A stretch of 64,000 nucleotides of DNA from Hydractinia symbiolongicarpus (Eukaryota; Cnidaria; Hydrozoa; Anthoathecata; Hydractiniidae), in assembly GCF_029227915.1 (NCBI RefSeq), contig NC_079875.1, positions 1,178,001 to 1,242,000 of the forward strand, given 5' to 3'. Of the stretch, positions 25,140-36,660 are shown piece by piece; position 1 is the stretch's first letter, and each line of letters opens with the position of its first letter. The position numbers and the translations under genes were made by a program. Under the pieces are notes generated by a model. The model saw nothing but the letters and a program-made list of their open reading frames with translations, did not search any database and was not told the DNA's origin.

Positions 25140-27257
25140 AATCGTTCGGGAAATGAGTTTACACCCTGGGTACTTTCTTTGTATACTTTTGACTATACGG
25201 GCCGTGTCGGGGATTTACGGGAAATCGCAGGTTTTCGTTTGCCGGCGATTAAACTTCTTTTATTCAGCGTCTCATCAAAAATGAAAACATTTTTAAAAAC
25301 TAAAAGTCTCATGGGCTTTAGTGGTGAAATAATAATTTAAATAATCGTTTGGGAAATGAGTTTACTCCCTGGGTACTTTCTTTGTATACTTTTGACTAAA
25401 CGGGCCGAGTCCGGGATTTACGGGAAATAGCAGGTTTTCGTTTGCCGGCAATTAAACTTCTTTTATTCAGCGTCTCATCAAAAATGAAAACATTTTTGAA
25501 AACTACAAGTCTCATGCGTTTTAGTGGTGAAAAAATAATTTAAAAAATCGTTCGGGAAATAAGTTTACACCCTGGGTACTTTCTTTGTATACTTTTGACT
25601 ATACGGGCCGAGTCGGGGATTTACGGGAAATCGCAGGTTTTCGTTTGCCGGCGATTAAACTTCTTTTATTCAGCGTCTCATCAAAAATAAAAACATTTTT
25701 GAAAACTACAAGTCTCATGCGTTTTAGTGGTGAAAAAATAATTTAAAAAATCGTTCGAGAAATGAGTTTACACCCTGGGTACTTTCTTTGTATACTTTTG
25801 ACAATACGGGCCGAGTCCGGGATTTACGGGAAATCGCAGGTTTTCGTTCGCCGGCGATTAAACCACTTTCATTAAGCGTCTCATCAAAAATGAAAAGATT
25901 TCTGAAAACTACAAGTCTCATGCGTTTTAGTGGTGAATAAATGAATTAAAAAATCGTTCGGGAAATGAGTTTACACCCTGAGTACTTTCTTTGTATACTT
26001 TTGACTATGCGGGCCGAGTCCGGGTTTACGGGAAATGGCGGGTTTTCGTTTGCCGGCGATTAAACTTCTTTTATTCAGCGTCTCATCAAAAATGAAAACA
26101 TTTCTGAAAACTACAAGTCTCATGCGTTTTATTGGTGAAAATTAATTTAAAAAATCGTTCGGGAAATGAGTTTACTCCCTGGGTACTTTCTTTGTATACT
26201 TTTGACTATACGGGCCGAGTTCTGGATTTACGGGAAGTCGCGGGTTTCCGTTTGCCGGCAATTAAACTTCTTTTATTTAGCGTCTCATCAAAAATGAAAA
26301 CATTTTTAAAAACTACAAGTCTCATGGGCTTTAGTGGTGAAATAATAATTTAAAAAATCGTTCGGGAAATGAGTTTACACCCCGGGTACTTTCTTTGTAT
26401 ACTTTTGACTATACGGGCAGGGTCCGGGGTTTACCGGAAATGGCGGGTTTTCGTTTGCCGGCGATTAAACTTCTTTTATTCAGCGTCTCATCAAAAATGA
26501 AAACATTTTTGAAAACTACAAGTCTCAAGCGTTTTAGTGGTGAAAAGATAATTTAAAAAATCGTTTTGGAAATGAGTTTACTCACTGGGTACTTTCCTTG
26601 TATACTTTTGACTATGCGGGCCGAGTCCGAGATTTACGGGAAATCGCGGGTTTTCGTTTGCCGGCGATTAAACTTCTTTTATTCAGCGTCTCATCAAAAA
26701 TGAAAACATTTTTAAAAACTACAAGTCTCATGGGCTTTAGTGGTGAAATAATAATTTAAATAATCGTTTGGGAAATGAGTTTACTCCCTGGGTACTTTCT
26801 TTGTATACTTTTGACTATACGGGCCGAGTCCGGGATTTACGGGAACTCGCAGGTTTTCGTTTGCCGGCGATTAAACTTCTTTTATTCAGCGTCTCATCAA
26901 AAATGAAAACATTTTTGAAAACTACAAGTCTCATGCGTTTTAGTGGTGAAAAAATAATTTAAAAAATCGTTCGGGAAATGAGTTTACACCCTGGGTACTT
27001 TCTTTGTATACTTTTGACTATACGGGCCGTGTCGGGGATTTACGGGAAATCGCAGGTTTTCGTTTGCCGGCGATTAAACTTCTTTTATTCAGCGTCTCAT
27101 CAAAAATGAAAACATTTTTAAAAACTAAAAGTCTCATGGGCTTTAGTGGTGAAATAATAATTTAAATAATCGTTTGGGAAATGAGTTTACTCCCTGGGTA
27201 CTTTCTTTGTATACTTTTGACTAAACGGGCCGAGTCCGGGATTTACGGGAAATAGCA
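25140..27257 (+). repeat. 1825-bp (9-monomer) HOR, one full copy and a truncated second
   Basis: The marker GGCCGTGTCGGGG recurs at 25200 and 27025 (1825 bp apart). The second copy is cut off at 27257 by the junction of the 8.3-kb duplication. The equivalent in duplication copy 2 starts near 33456 and continues past the duplication end, with GAAATAAGTTTAC at about 33872 and 35697. Other markers are GACAATACGG, GTTCGCCGGCG, GGTGAATAAATGAATT and GGCAGGGTCCGGGG. Confidence 0.75.
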
Positions 27258-30200
27258 GGTTTTCGTTTGCCGGCGATTAAACTTCTTTTATTCAGCGTAT
27301 CATCAAAAATGAAAACATTTTTGAAAACTACAAGTCTCATGCGTTTTAGTGGTGAAAAAATAATTTAAAAAATTGTTTGGGAAATGAGTTTACACGCTGG
27401 GTACTTCCTTTGTATACTTTTGACTATACGGGCCGAGTCCAAGATTTACGGGAAATCGCAGGTTTTCGTTTGCCGGCGATTAAACTTCTTTTATTCAGCG
27501 TCTCATCAAAAATGAAAACATTTTTGAAAACTACAAGTCTCATACGTTTTAGTGGTGAAATAATAATTTAAAAAATCGTTTGGGAAATGAGTTTACGCCC
27601 TGGGTACTTTCTTTGTATACTTTTGACTATACGGGCCGAGTCCAGGATTTACGGGAAATTGCGGGTTTTCGTTTGCCGGCGATTAAACTTCTTTTATTCA
27701 GCGTCTCATCAAAAATGAAAACATTTTTAAAAACTACAAGTCTCATGCGTTTTAGTGGTGAAAAAATAAATTAAAAAATCGTTCGGGAAATGAGTTTACT
27801 CACAGGGTACTTCCTTTGTATACTTTTGACTATACGGGCCGAGTCCAAGGTTTACGGGAAATCGCAGGTTTTCGTTTGCCGGCGATTAAACTTCTTTTAT
27901 TCAGCGTCTCATCAAAAATGAAAACATTTTTGAAAACTACAAGTCTCATACGTTTTAGTGGTGAAAAAATAATTTAAAAAATCGTTTGGGAAATGAGTTT
28001 ACTCCCTGGGTACTTTCTTTGTATACTTTTGACTATACGGGCCGAGTCCAGGATTTACGGGAAATTGCGGGTTTTCGTTTGCCGGCGATTAAACTTCTTT
28101 TATTCAGCGTCTCATCAAACATGAAAACATTTTTGAAAACTACAAGTCTCATACGTTTTAGTGGTGAAAAAATAATTTAAAAATTCGTTCTGGAAATGAG
28201 TTTACTCACTGGGTACTTTCCTTGTATACTTTTAACTATACGGGCCGAGTCCGGGATTTACGGGAAATCGCAGGTTTTCGTTTGCCGGCGATTAAACTTC
28301 TTTTATTCAGCGTCTCATCAAAAATGAAAACATTTTTAAAAACTACAAGTCTCATGGGCTTTAGTGGTGAAATAATAATTTAAAAAATCGTTTGGGAAAT
28401 GAGTTTACTCCCTGGGTACTTTCTTTGTATACTTTTGACTATACGGGCCGAGTCCAGGATTTACGGGAAATTGCGGGTTTTCGTTTGCCGGCGATTAAAC
28501 TTCTTTTATTCAGCGTCTCATCAAAAATGAAAACATTTTTGAAAACTACAAGTCTCATGCGTTTTAGTGGTGAAAAAATAAATTAAAAAATCGTTCTGGA
28601 AATGAGTTTACTCACAGGGTACTTTCTTTGTATACATTCGACTATACGGGCCAAGCCGGGATTTACGGGAAATCGCGGGTTTTCGTTTGCCGGCGATTAA
28701 ACCTCTTTCATTAAGCCTCTCATCAAAAATGAAAACATTTTTAAAAGCTACAAGTCTCATGCGTTTTAGTGGTGAAAAAATAATTTAAAAAATCGTTCGG
28801 GAAATGAGTTTACACCCTGGATACTTTCTTTGTATACTTTTGACTATACTTGCCGAGTCCAAGATTTACGGGAAATCGCAGGTTTTCGTTTGCCGGCGAT
28901 TAAACTTCTTTTATTCAGCGTCTCATCAAAAATGAAAACATTTTTGAAAACTACAAGTCTCATAGGTTTTAGTGGTGAAAAAAATAATTTAAAAATTCGT
29001 TCTGGAAATGAGTTTACTCACTGGGTACTTTCCTTGCATACTTTTAACTATACGGGCCGAGTCCGGGATTTACGGGAAATCGCGGGTTTTCGTTTGCCGG
29101 CGATTAAACTTCTTTTATTCAGCGTCTCATCAAAAATGAAAACATTTTTAAAAAATACAAGTCTGATGGGCTTTAGTGGTGAAAAAATAAATTAAAAAAT
29201 CGTTCTGGAAATGAGTTTACTTACAGGGTACTTTCTTTGTATACATTCGACTATACGGGCCAAGCCCAGGATTTACGGGAAATCTCGGGTTTTCGTTTGC
29301 CGGCGATTAAACCTCTTTCATTAAGCGTCTCATCAAAAATGAAAACATTTTTGAAAACTACAAGTCTCATGCGTTTTAGTGGTGAAAAAATAAATTAAAA
29401 AATCGTTCTGGAAATGAGTTTACTCACAGGGTACTTTCTTTGTATACATTTGACTATACGGGCCAAGCCCGGGATTTAAGGGAAGTCGCGGGTTTTCGTT
29501 TGCCGGCGATTAAACCTCTTTCATTAAGCGTCTCATCAAAAATGGAAACATTTTTGAAAACTACAAGTCTCATGCGTTTTAGTGGTGAAAAAATAAATTA
29601 AAAAATCGTTCTGGAAATGAGTTTACTCACAGGGTACTTTCTTTGTTGCATTCGACTATACGGGCCAAGCCCGGGATTTACGGGAAATCGCGGGTTTTCG
29701 TTTGCCGGCGATTAAACCTCTTTCATTAAGCGTCTCATCAAAAATGAAAACATTTTTGAAAACTACAAGTCTCATGCGTTTTAGTGGTGAAAAAAAAATT
29801 TAAAAAATCGTTCAGGAAATGAGTTTACTCCCTGGGTACTTTCTTTGTATACATTCGACTATACGGGCCAAGCCCGGGATTTACGGGAAATCGCGGGATT
29901 TCCTTTGCCGGTGATTAAACCTCTTTTATTAAGCGTCTCATCAAAAATGAAAACATTTTTGAAAACTGCAAGTCTCATGCGTTTTAGTGGTGAAAAGATA
30001 ATTGAAAAAATTGTTTCGGAAATAAGTTTACTCACAGGGTACTTTCTTTGTATACATTCAATTATACGGGCCAAGCCCGGGATTTACGGGAAATCGCAGG
30101 TTTTCGTTTGCCGGCGATTAAACAACTTTCATTAAGCGTCTCATCAAAAATGAAAACATTTCTGAAAACTACAAGTCTCATGCGTTTTAGTGGTGAAAAG

Positions 30201-33200
30201 ATAATTGAAAAAATCGTTTCGGAAATGAGTTTACTCACAGGGTACTTTCTTTGTATACATTCGACTATACGGGCCAAGCCCGGGATTTACGGGAGATCGC
30301 TGGTTTTCGTTTGCCGGCGATTAAACAACTTTCATTAAGCGTCTCATCAAAAATGAAAACATTTTTGAAAACTACAAGTCTCATGCGTTTTAGTGGTGAA
30401 AAATAATTTAAAAAATCGTTCTGGAAATGAGTTTACTCACAGGGTACTTTCTTTGTTACATTCGACTATACGGGCCAAGCCCGGGATTTACGGGAAATCG
30501 CGGGTTTTAGTTTGCCGGCGATTAAACCTCTTTCATTAAGCGTCTCATCAAAAATGAAAACATTTTTGAAAACTACAAGTCTCATGCGTTTTAGTGGTGA
30601 AAAAAAAATTTAAAAAATCGTTCAGGAAATGAGTTTACTCCCTGGGTACTTTCTTTGTATACATTCGACTATACGGGCCAAGCCCGGGATTTACGGGAAA
30701 TCGCGGGATTTCCTTTGCCGGTGATTAAACCTCTTTTATTAAGCGTCTCATCAAAAATGAAAACATTTTTGAAAACTGCAAGTCTCATGCGTTTTAGTGG
30801 TGAAAAGATAATTGAAAAAATTGTTTCGGAAATAAGTTTACTCACAGGGTACTTTCTTTGTATACATTCAATTATACGGGCCAAGCCCGGGATTTACGGG
30901 AAATCGCGGGTTTTCGTTTGCCGGCGATTAAACAACTTTCATTAAGCGTCTCATCAAAAATGAAAACATTTCTGAAAACTACAAGTCTCATGCGTTTTAG
31001 TGGTGAAAAGATAATTGAAAAAATCGTTTCGGAAATGAGTTTACTCACAGGGTACTTTCTTTGTATACATTCGACTATACGGGCCAAGCCCGGGATTTAC
31101 GGGAGATCGCGGGTTTTCGTTTGCCGGCGATTAAACAACTTTCATTAAGCGTCTCATCAAAAATGAAAACATTTTTGAAAACTACAAGTCTCATGCGTTT
31201 TAGTGGTGAAAAAATAATTTAAAAAATCGTTCGGGAAATGAGTTTACACCCTGGGTACTTTCTTTGTATACTTTTGACTATACGGGCCAAGCCCGGGATT
31301 TACGGGAAATCGCGGGATTTCCTTTGCCGGTGATTAAACCTCTTTTATTAAGCGTCTCATCAAAAATGAAAACATTTTTGAAAACTGCAAGTCTCATGCG
31401 TTTTAGTGGTGAAAAGATAATTGAAAAAATTGTTTCGGAAATAAGTTTACTCACAGGGTACTTTCTTTGTATACATTCAATTATACGGGCCAAGCCCGGG
31501 ATTTACGGGAAATCGCAGGTTTTCGTTTGCCGGCGATTAAACAACTTTCATTAAGCGTCTCATCAAAAATGAAAACATTTCTGAAAACTACAAGTCTCAT
31601 GCGTTTTAGTGGTGAAAAGATAATTGAAAAAATCGTTTCGGAAATGAGTTTACTCACAGGGTACTTTCTTTGTATACATTCGACTATACGGGCCAAGCCC
31701 GGGATTTACGGGAGATCGCTGGTTTTCGTTTGCCGGCGATTAAACAACTTTCATTAAGCGTCTCATCAAAAATGAAAACATTTTTGAAAACTACAAGTCT
31801 CATGCGTTTTAGTGGTGAAAAAATAATTTAAAAAATCGTTCTGGAAATGAGTTTACTCACAGGGTACTTTCTTTGTTACATTCGACTATACGGGCCAAGC
31901 CCGGGATTTACGGGAAATCGCGGGTTTTAGTTTGCCGGCGATTAAACCTCTTTCATTAAGCGTCTCATCAAAAATGACAACATTTTTGAAAACTACAAGT
32001 CTCATGCGTTTTAGTGGTGAAAAAAAAATTTAAAAAATCGTTCAGGAAATGAGTTTACTCCCTGGGTACTTTCTTTGTATACATTCGACTATACGGGCCA
32101 AGCCCGGGATTTACGGGAAATCGCGGGATTTCCTTTGCCGGTGATTAAACCTCTTTTATTAAGCGTCTCATCAAAAATGAAAACATTTTTGAAAACTGCA
32201 AGTCTCATGCGTTTTAGTGGTGAAAAGATAATTTAAAAAATCGTTCGGGAAATGAGTTTACACTCCGGGTACTTTCTTTGTATACTTTTGACTATACGGG
32301 CCGAGTCCGGGATTTACGGGAAATCGCAGGTTTTCGTTTGCCGGCGATTAAACTTCTTTTATTCAGCGTCTCATCAAAAATGAAAACATTTTTGAAAACT
32401 ACAAGTCTCATGCGTTTTAGTGGTGAAAAGATAATTGAAAAAATCGTTTCGGAAATGAGTTTACTCACAGGGTACTTTCTTTGTATACATTCGACTATAC
32501 GGGCCAAGCCCGGGATTTACGGGAGATCGCGGGTTTTCGTTTGCCGGCGATTAAACAACTTTCATTAAGCGTCTCATCAAAAATGAAAACATTTTTGAAA
32601 ACTACAAGTCTCATGCGTTTTAGTGGTGAAAAAATAATTTAAAAAATCGTTCGGGAAATGAGTTTACACCCTGGGTACTTTCTTTGTATACTTTTGACTA
32701 TACGGGCCAAGCCCGGGATTTACGGGAGATCGCGGGTTTTCGTTTGCCGGCGATTAAACAACTTTCATTAAGCGTCTCATCAAAAATGAAAACATTTCTG
32801 AAAAGTACAAGTCTCATGCGTTTTATTGGTGAAAATTAATTTAAAAAATCGTTCGGGAAATGAGTTTTCTCCCTGGGTACTTTCTTTGTATACTTTTGAC
32901 TATACGCGCAGGGTCCGGGATTTACGGGAAGTCGCGGGTTTTCGTTTGCCGGCAATTAAACTTCTTTTATTCAGCGTCTCATCAAAAATGAAAACATTTT
33001 TAAATACTACAAGTCTCAAGCGTTTTAGTGGTGAAATAATAATTTAAAAAATCGTTCGGGAAATGAGTTTACACTCCGGGTACTTTCTTTGTATACTTTT
33101 GACTATACGGGCCGAGTCCGGGATTTACGGGAAATCGCAGGTTTTCGTTTGCCGGCGATTAAACTTCTTTTATTCAGCGTCTCATCAAAAATGAAAACAT

Positions 33201-35573
33201 TTTTGAAAACTACAAGTCTCATGCGTTTTAGTGGTGAAAAGATAATTGAAAAAATCGTTTCGGAAATGAGTTTACTCACTGGGTACTTTCTTTGTATACA
33301 TTCGACTATACGGGCCAAGCCCGGGATTTACGGGAAATAGCAGGTTTTCGTTTGCCGGCGATTAAACTTCTTTTATTCAGCGTCTCATAAAAAATGAAAA
33401 CATTTCTGAAAACTACAAGTCTCATGCGTTTTAGTGGTGAAAAAATAATTTAAAAAATCGTTCGGGAAATGAGTTTACACCCTGGGTACTTTCTTTGTAT
33501 ACTTTTGACTATACGGGCCGTGTCGGGGATTTACGGGAAATCGCAGGTTTTCGTTTGCCGGCGATTAAACTTCTTTTATTCAGCGTCTCATCAAAAATGA
33601 AAACATTTTTAAAAACTAAAAGTCTCATGGGCTTTAGTGGTGAAATAATAATTTAAATAATCGTTTGGGAAATGAGTTTACTCCCTGGGTACTTTCTTTG
33701 TATACTTTTGACTAAACGGGCCGAGTCCGGGATTTACGGGAAATAGCAGGTTTTCGTTTGCCGGCAATTAAACTTCTTTTATTCAGCGTCTCATCAAAAA
33801 TGAAAACATTTTTGAAAACTACAAGTCTCATGCGTTTTAGTGGTGAAAAAATAATTTAAAAAATCGTTCGGGAAATAAGTTTACACCCTGGGTACTTTCT
33901 TTGTATACTTTTGACTATACGGGCCGAGTCGGGGATTTACGGGAAATCGCAGGTTTTCGTTTGCCGGCGATTAAACTTCTTTTATTCAGCGTCTCATCAA
34001 AAATAAAAACATTTTTGAAAACTACAAGTCTCATGCGTTTTAGTGGTGAAAAAATAATTTAAAAAATCGTTCGAGAAATGAGTTTACACCCTGGGTACTT
34101 TCTTTGTATACTTTTGACAATACGGGCCGAGTCCGGGATTTACGGGAAATCGCAGGTTTTCGTTCGCCGGCGATTAAACCACTTTCATTAAGCGTCTCAT
34201 CAAAAATGAAAAGATTTCTGAAAACTACAAGTCTCATGCGTTTTAGTGGTGAATAAATGAATTAAAAAATCGTTCGGGAAATGAGTTTACACCCTGAGTA
34301 CTTTCTTTGTATACTTTTGACTATGCGGGCCGAGTCCGGGTTTACGGGAAATGGCGGGTTTTCGTTTGCCGGCGATTAAACTTCTTTTATTCAGCGTCTC
34401 ATCAAAAATGAAAACATTTCTGAAAACTACAAGTCTCATGCGTTTTATTGGTGAAAATTAATTTAAAAAATCGTTCGGGAAATGAGTTTACTCCCTGGGT
34501 ACTTTCTTTGTATACTTTTGACTATACGGGCCGAGTTCGGGATTTACGGGAAGTCGCGGGTTTCCGTTTGCCGGCAATTAAACTTCTTTTATTTAGCGTC
34601 TCATCAAAAATGAAAACATTTTTAAAAACTACAAGTCTCATGGGCTTTAGTGGTGAAATAATAATTTAAAAAATCGTTCGGGAAATGAGTTTACACCCCG
34701 GGTACTTTCTTTGTATACTTTTGACTATACGGGCAGGGTCCGGGGTTTACCGGAAATGGCGGGTTTTCGTTTGCCGGCGATTAAACTTCTTTTATTCAGC
34801 GTCTCATCAAAAATGAAAACATTTTTGAAAACTACAAGTCTCAAGCGTTTTAGTGGTGAAAAGATAATTTAAAAAATCGTTTTGGAAATGAGTTTACTCA
34901 CTGGGTACTTTCCTTGTATACTTTTGACTATGCGGGCCGAGTCCGAGATTTACGGGAAATCGCGGGTTTTCGTTTGCCGGCGATTAAACTTCTTTTATTC
35001 AGCGTCTCATCAAAAATGAAAACATTTTTAAAAACTACAAGTCTCATGGGCTTTAGTGGTGAAATAATAATTTAAATAATCGTTTGGGAAATGAGTTTAC
35101 TCCCTGGGTACTTTCTTTGTATACTTTTGACTATACGGGCCGAGTCCGGGATTTACGGGAACTCGCAGGTTTTCGTTTGCCGGCGATTAAACTTCTTTTA
35201 TTCAGCGTCTCATCAAAAATGAAAACATTTTTGAAAACTACAAGTCTCATGCGTTTTAGTGGTGAAAAAATAATTTAAAAAATCGTTCGGGAAATGAGTT
35301 TACACCCTGGGTACTTTCTTTGTATACTTTTGACTATACGGGCCGTGTCGGGGATTTACGGGAAATCGCAGGTTTTCGTTTGCCGGCGATTAAACTTCTT
35401 TTATTCAGCGTCTCATCAAAAATGAAAACATTTTTAAAAACTAAAAGTCTCATGGGCTTTAGTGGTGAAATAATAATTTAAATAATCGTTTGGGAAATGA
35501 GTTTACTCCCTGGGTACTTTCTTTGTATACTTTTGACTAAACGGGCCGAGTCCGGGATTTACGGGAAATAGCA
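27258..35573 (+). repeat. 8316-bp tandem segmental duplication, copy 2
   Basis: Right unit of the duplication. The junction with copy 1 falls in 27258-27298: upstream of it the sequence matches the end of the unit (35555-35573 type, AAATAGCAGG), and downstream it matches the start (18984 on, GCGTATC). The 41-bp interval is identical in both parents, at 18943-18983 and 35574-35614. This is the signature of unequal crossover between misaligned monomers. One stretch, 32234-32392, differs strongly from copy 1 and is listed separately as a gene-conversion patch. Confidence 0.92.
32234..32392 (+). repeat. Gene-conversion patch in duplication copy 2
   Basis: Within two otherwise almost identical 8.3-kb copies, this 159-bp segment carries many clustered differences from the matching positions 23919-24077. 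Copy 1 has A-type sequence here (ATTCAATTATACGG, CCAAGCCC, AACAACTTTCATTAAGC). Copy 2 has B-type sequence with the rare TTTACACTCCGGG. That rare variant occurs elsewhere only near 24757 (copy 1) and 33071 (copy 2), and the tract matches the monomer 811 bp downstream at 33045-33203. Copy 1 keeps the arrangement expected from its own 7-monomer HOR, so copy 2 is the converted one. Confidence 0.8.
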
Positions 35574-36660
35574 GGTTTTCGTTTGCCGGCGATTAAACTT
35601 CTTTTATTCAGCGTCTCATCAAAAATGAAAACATTTTTGAAAACTACAAGTCTCATGCGTTTTAGTGGTGAAAAAATAATTTAAAAAATCGTTCGGGAAA
35701 TAAGTTTACACCCTGGGTACTTTCTTTGTATACTTTTGACTATACGGGCCGAGTCGGGGATTTACGGGAAATCGCAGGTTTTCGTTTGCCGGCGATTAAA
35801 CTTCTTTTATTCAGCGTCTCATCAAAAATAAAAACATTTTTGAAAACTACAAGTCTCATGCGTTTTAGTGGTGAAATAATAATTTAAAAAATCGTTCGAG
35901 AAATGAGTTTACACCCTGGGTACTTTCTTTGTATACTTTTGACAATACGGGCCGAGTCCGGGATTTACGGGAAATCGCAGGTTTTCGTTCGCCGGCGATT
36001 AAACCACTTTCATTAAGCGTCTCATCAAAAATGAAAAGATTTCTGAAAACTACAAGTCTCGTGCGTTTTAGTGGTGAATAAATGAATTAAAAAATCGTTC
36101 GGGAAATGAGTTTACACCCTGAGTACTTTCTTTGTATACTTTTGACTATGCGGGCCGAGTCCGGGTTTACGGGAAATGGCGGGTTTTCGTTTGCCGGCAA
36201 TTAAACTTCTTTTATTTAGCGTCTCATCAAAAATGAAAACATTTTTGAAAACTACAAGTCTCAAGCGTTTTAGTGGTGAAAAGATAATTTAAAAAATCGT
36301 TTTGGAAATGAGTTTACTCACAGGGTACTTTCTTTGTATACAATCGACTATACGGGCCAAGCCCGGGATTTACGGGAAATCGCGGGTTTTCGTTTGCCGG
36401 CGATTAAACCGCTTTCATTCAGCGTCTCATCAAAAATAAAAACATTTTTGAAAACTACAAGTCTCATGCGTTTTAGTGGTGAAAAAATAATTTAAAAAAT
36501 CGTTGGAGAAATGAGTTTACACCCTGGGTACTTTCTTTGTATACTTTTGACAATACGGGCCGAGTCCGGGATTTACGGGAAATCGCAGGTTTTCGTTCGC
36601 CGGCGATTAAACCACTTTCATTAAGCGTCTCATCAAAAATGAAAACATTTCTGAAAACTA
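35574..36660 (+). repeat. Continuation of the 9-monomer HOR beyond the 8.3-kb duplication
   Basis: 35282-36115 matches 33456-34290 at an offset of 1825 bp, including GAAATAAGTTTAC, GACAATACGG and GAATAAATGAATT. It is probably the original right flank of the duplicated segment. One A-type monomer with the unusual ACAATCGAC variant lies near 36340. No gene is seen. Confidence 0.65.

Larger units (their letters stand above)
18943..27257 (+). repeat. 8315-bp tandem segmental duplication, copy 1 (41 monomers)
   Basis: Left unit of a two-copy tandem duplication whose second copy follows directly at 27258. Landmarks recur at 8315 bp up to 24.66 kb and at 8316 bp after it. The change is a 1-bp A-run difference: CATCAAAATG here near 24668, CATCAAAAATG in copy 2. 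The unit contains a dense run of A-haplotype monomers (about 20.9-24.5 kb), a 7-monomer HOR and the start of a 9-monomer HOR. Outside one converted patch I noticed only about five single-base differences between copies, including GAGTGTAC versus GAGTTTAC near 20699, GTTCTGG versus GTTCGGG near 26221 and ATGAAAAC versus ATGACAAC (31977 in copy 2). Its small differences are what make the two copies distinguishable. Confidence 0.92.

Noticed and set aside
25724-25921. 65-codon reverse-strand frames starting at ATG, also near 34040, 36473 and 37894
   Set aside because: These do start with ATG (the complement of CAAGTCTCAT), but they are translations of satellite monomers and depend on single local variants. 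There is no independent gene signal.
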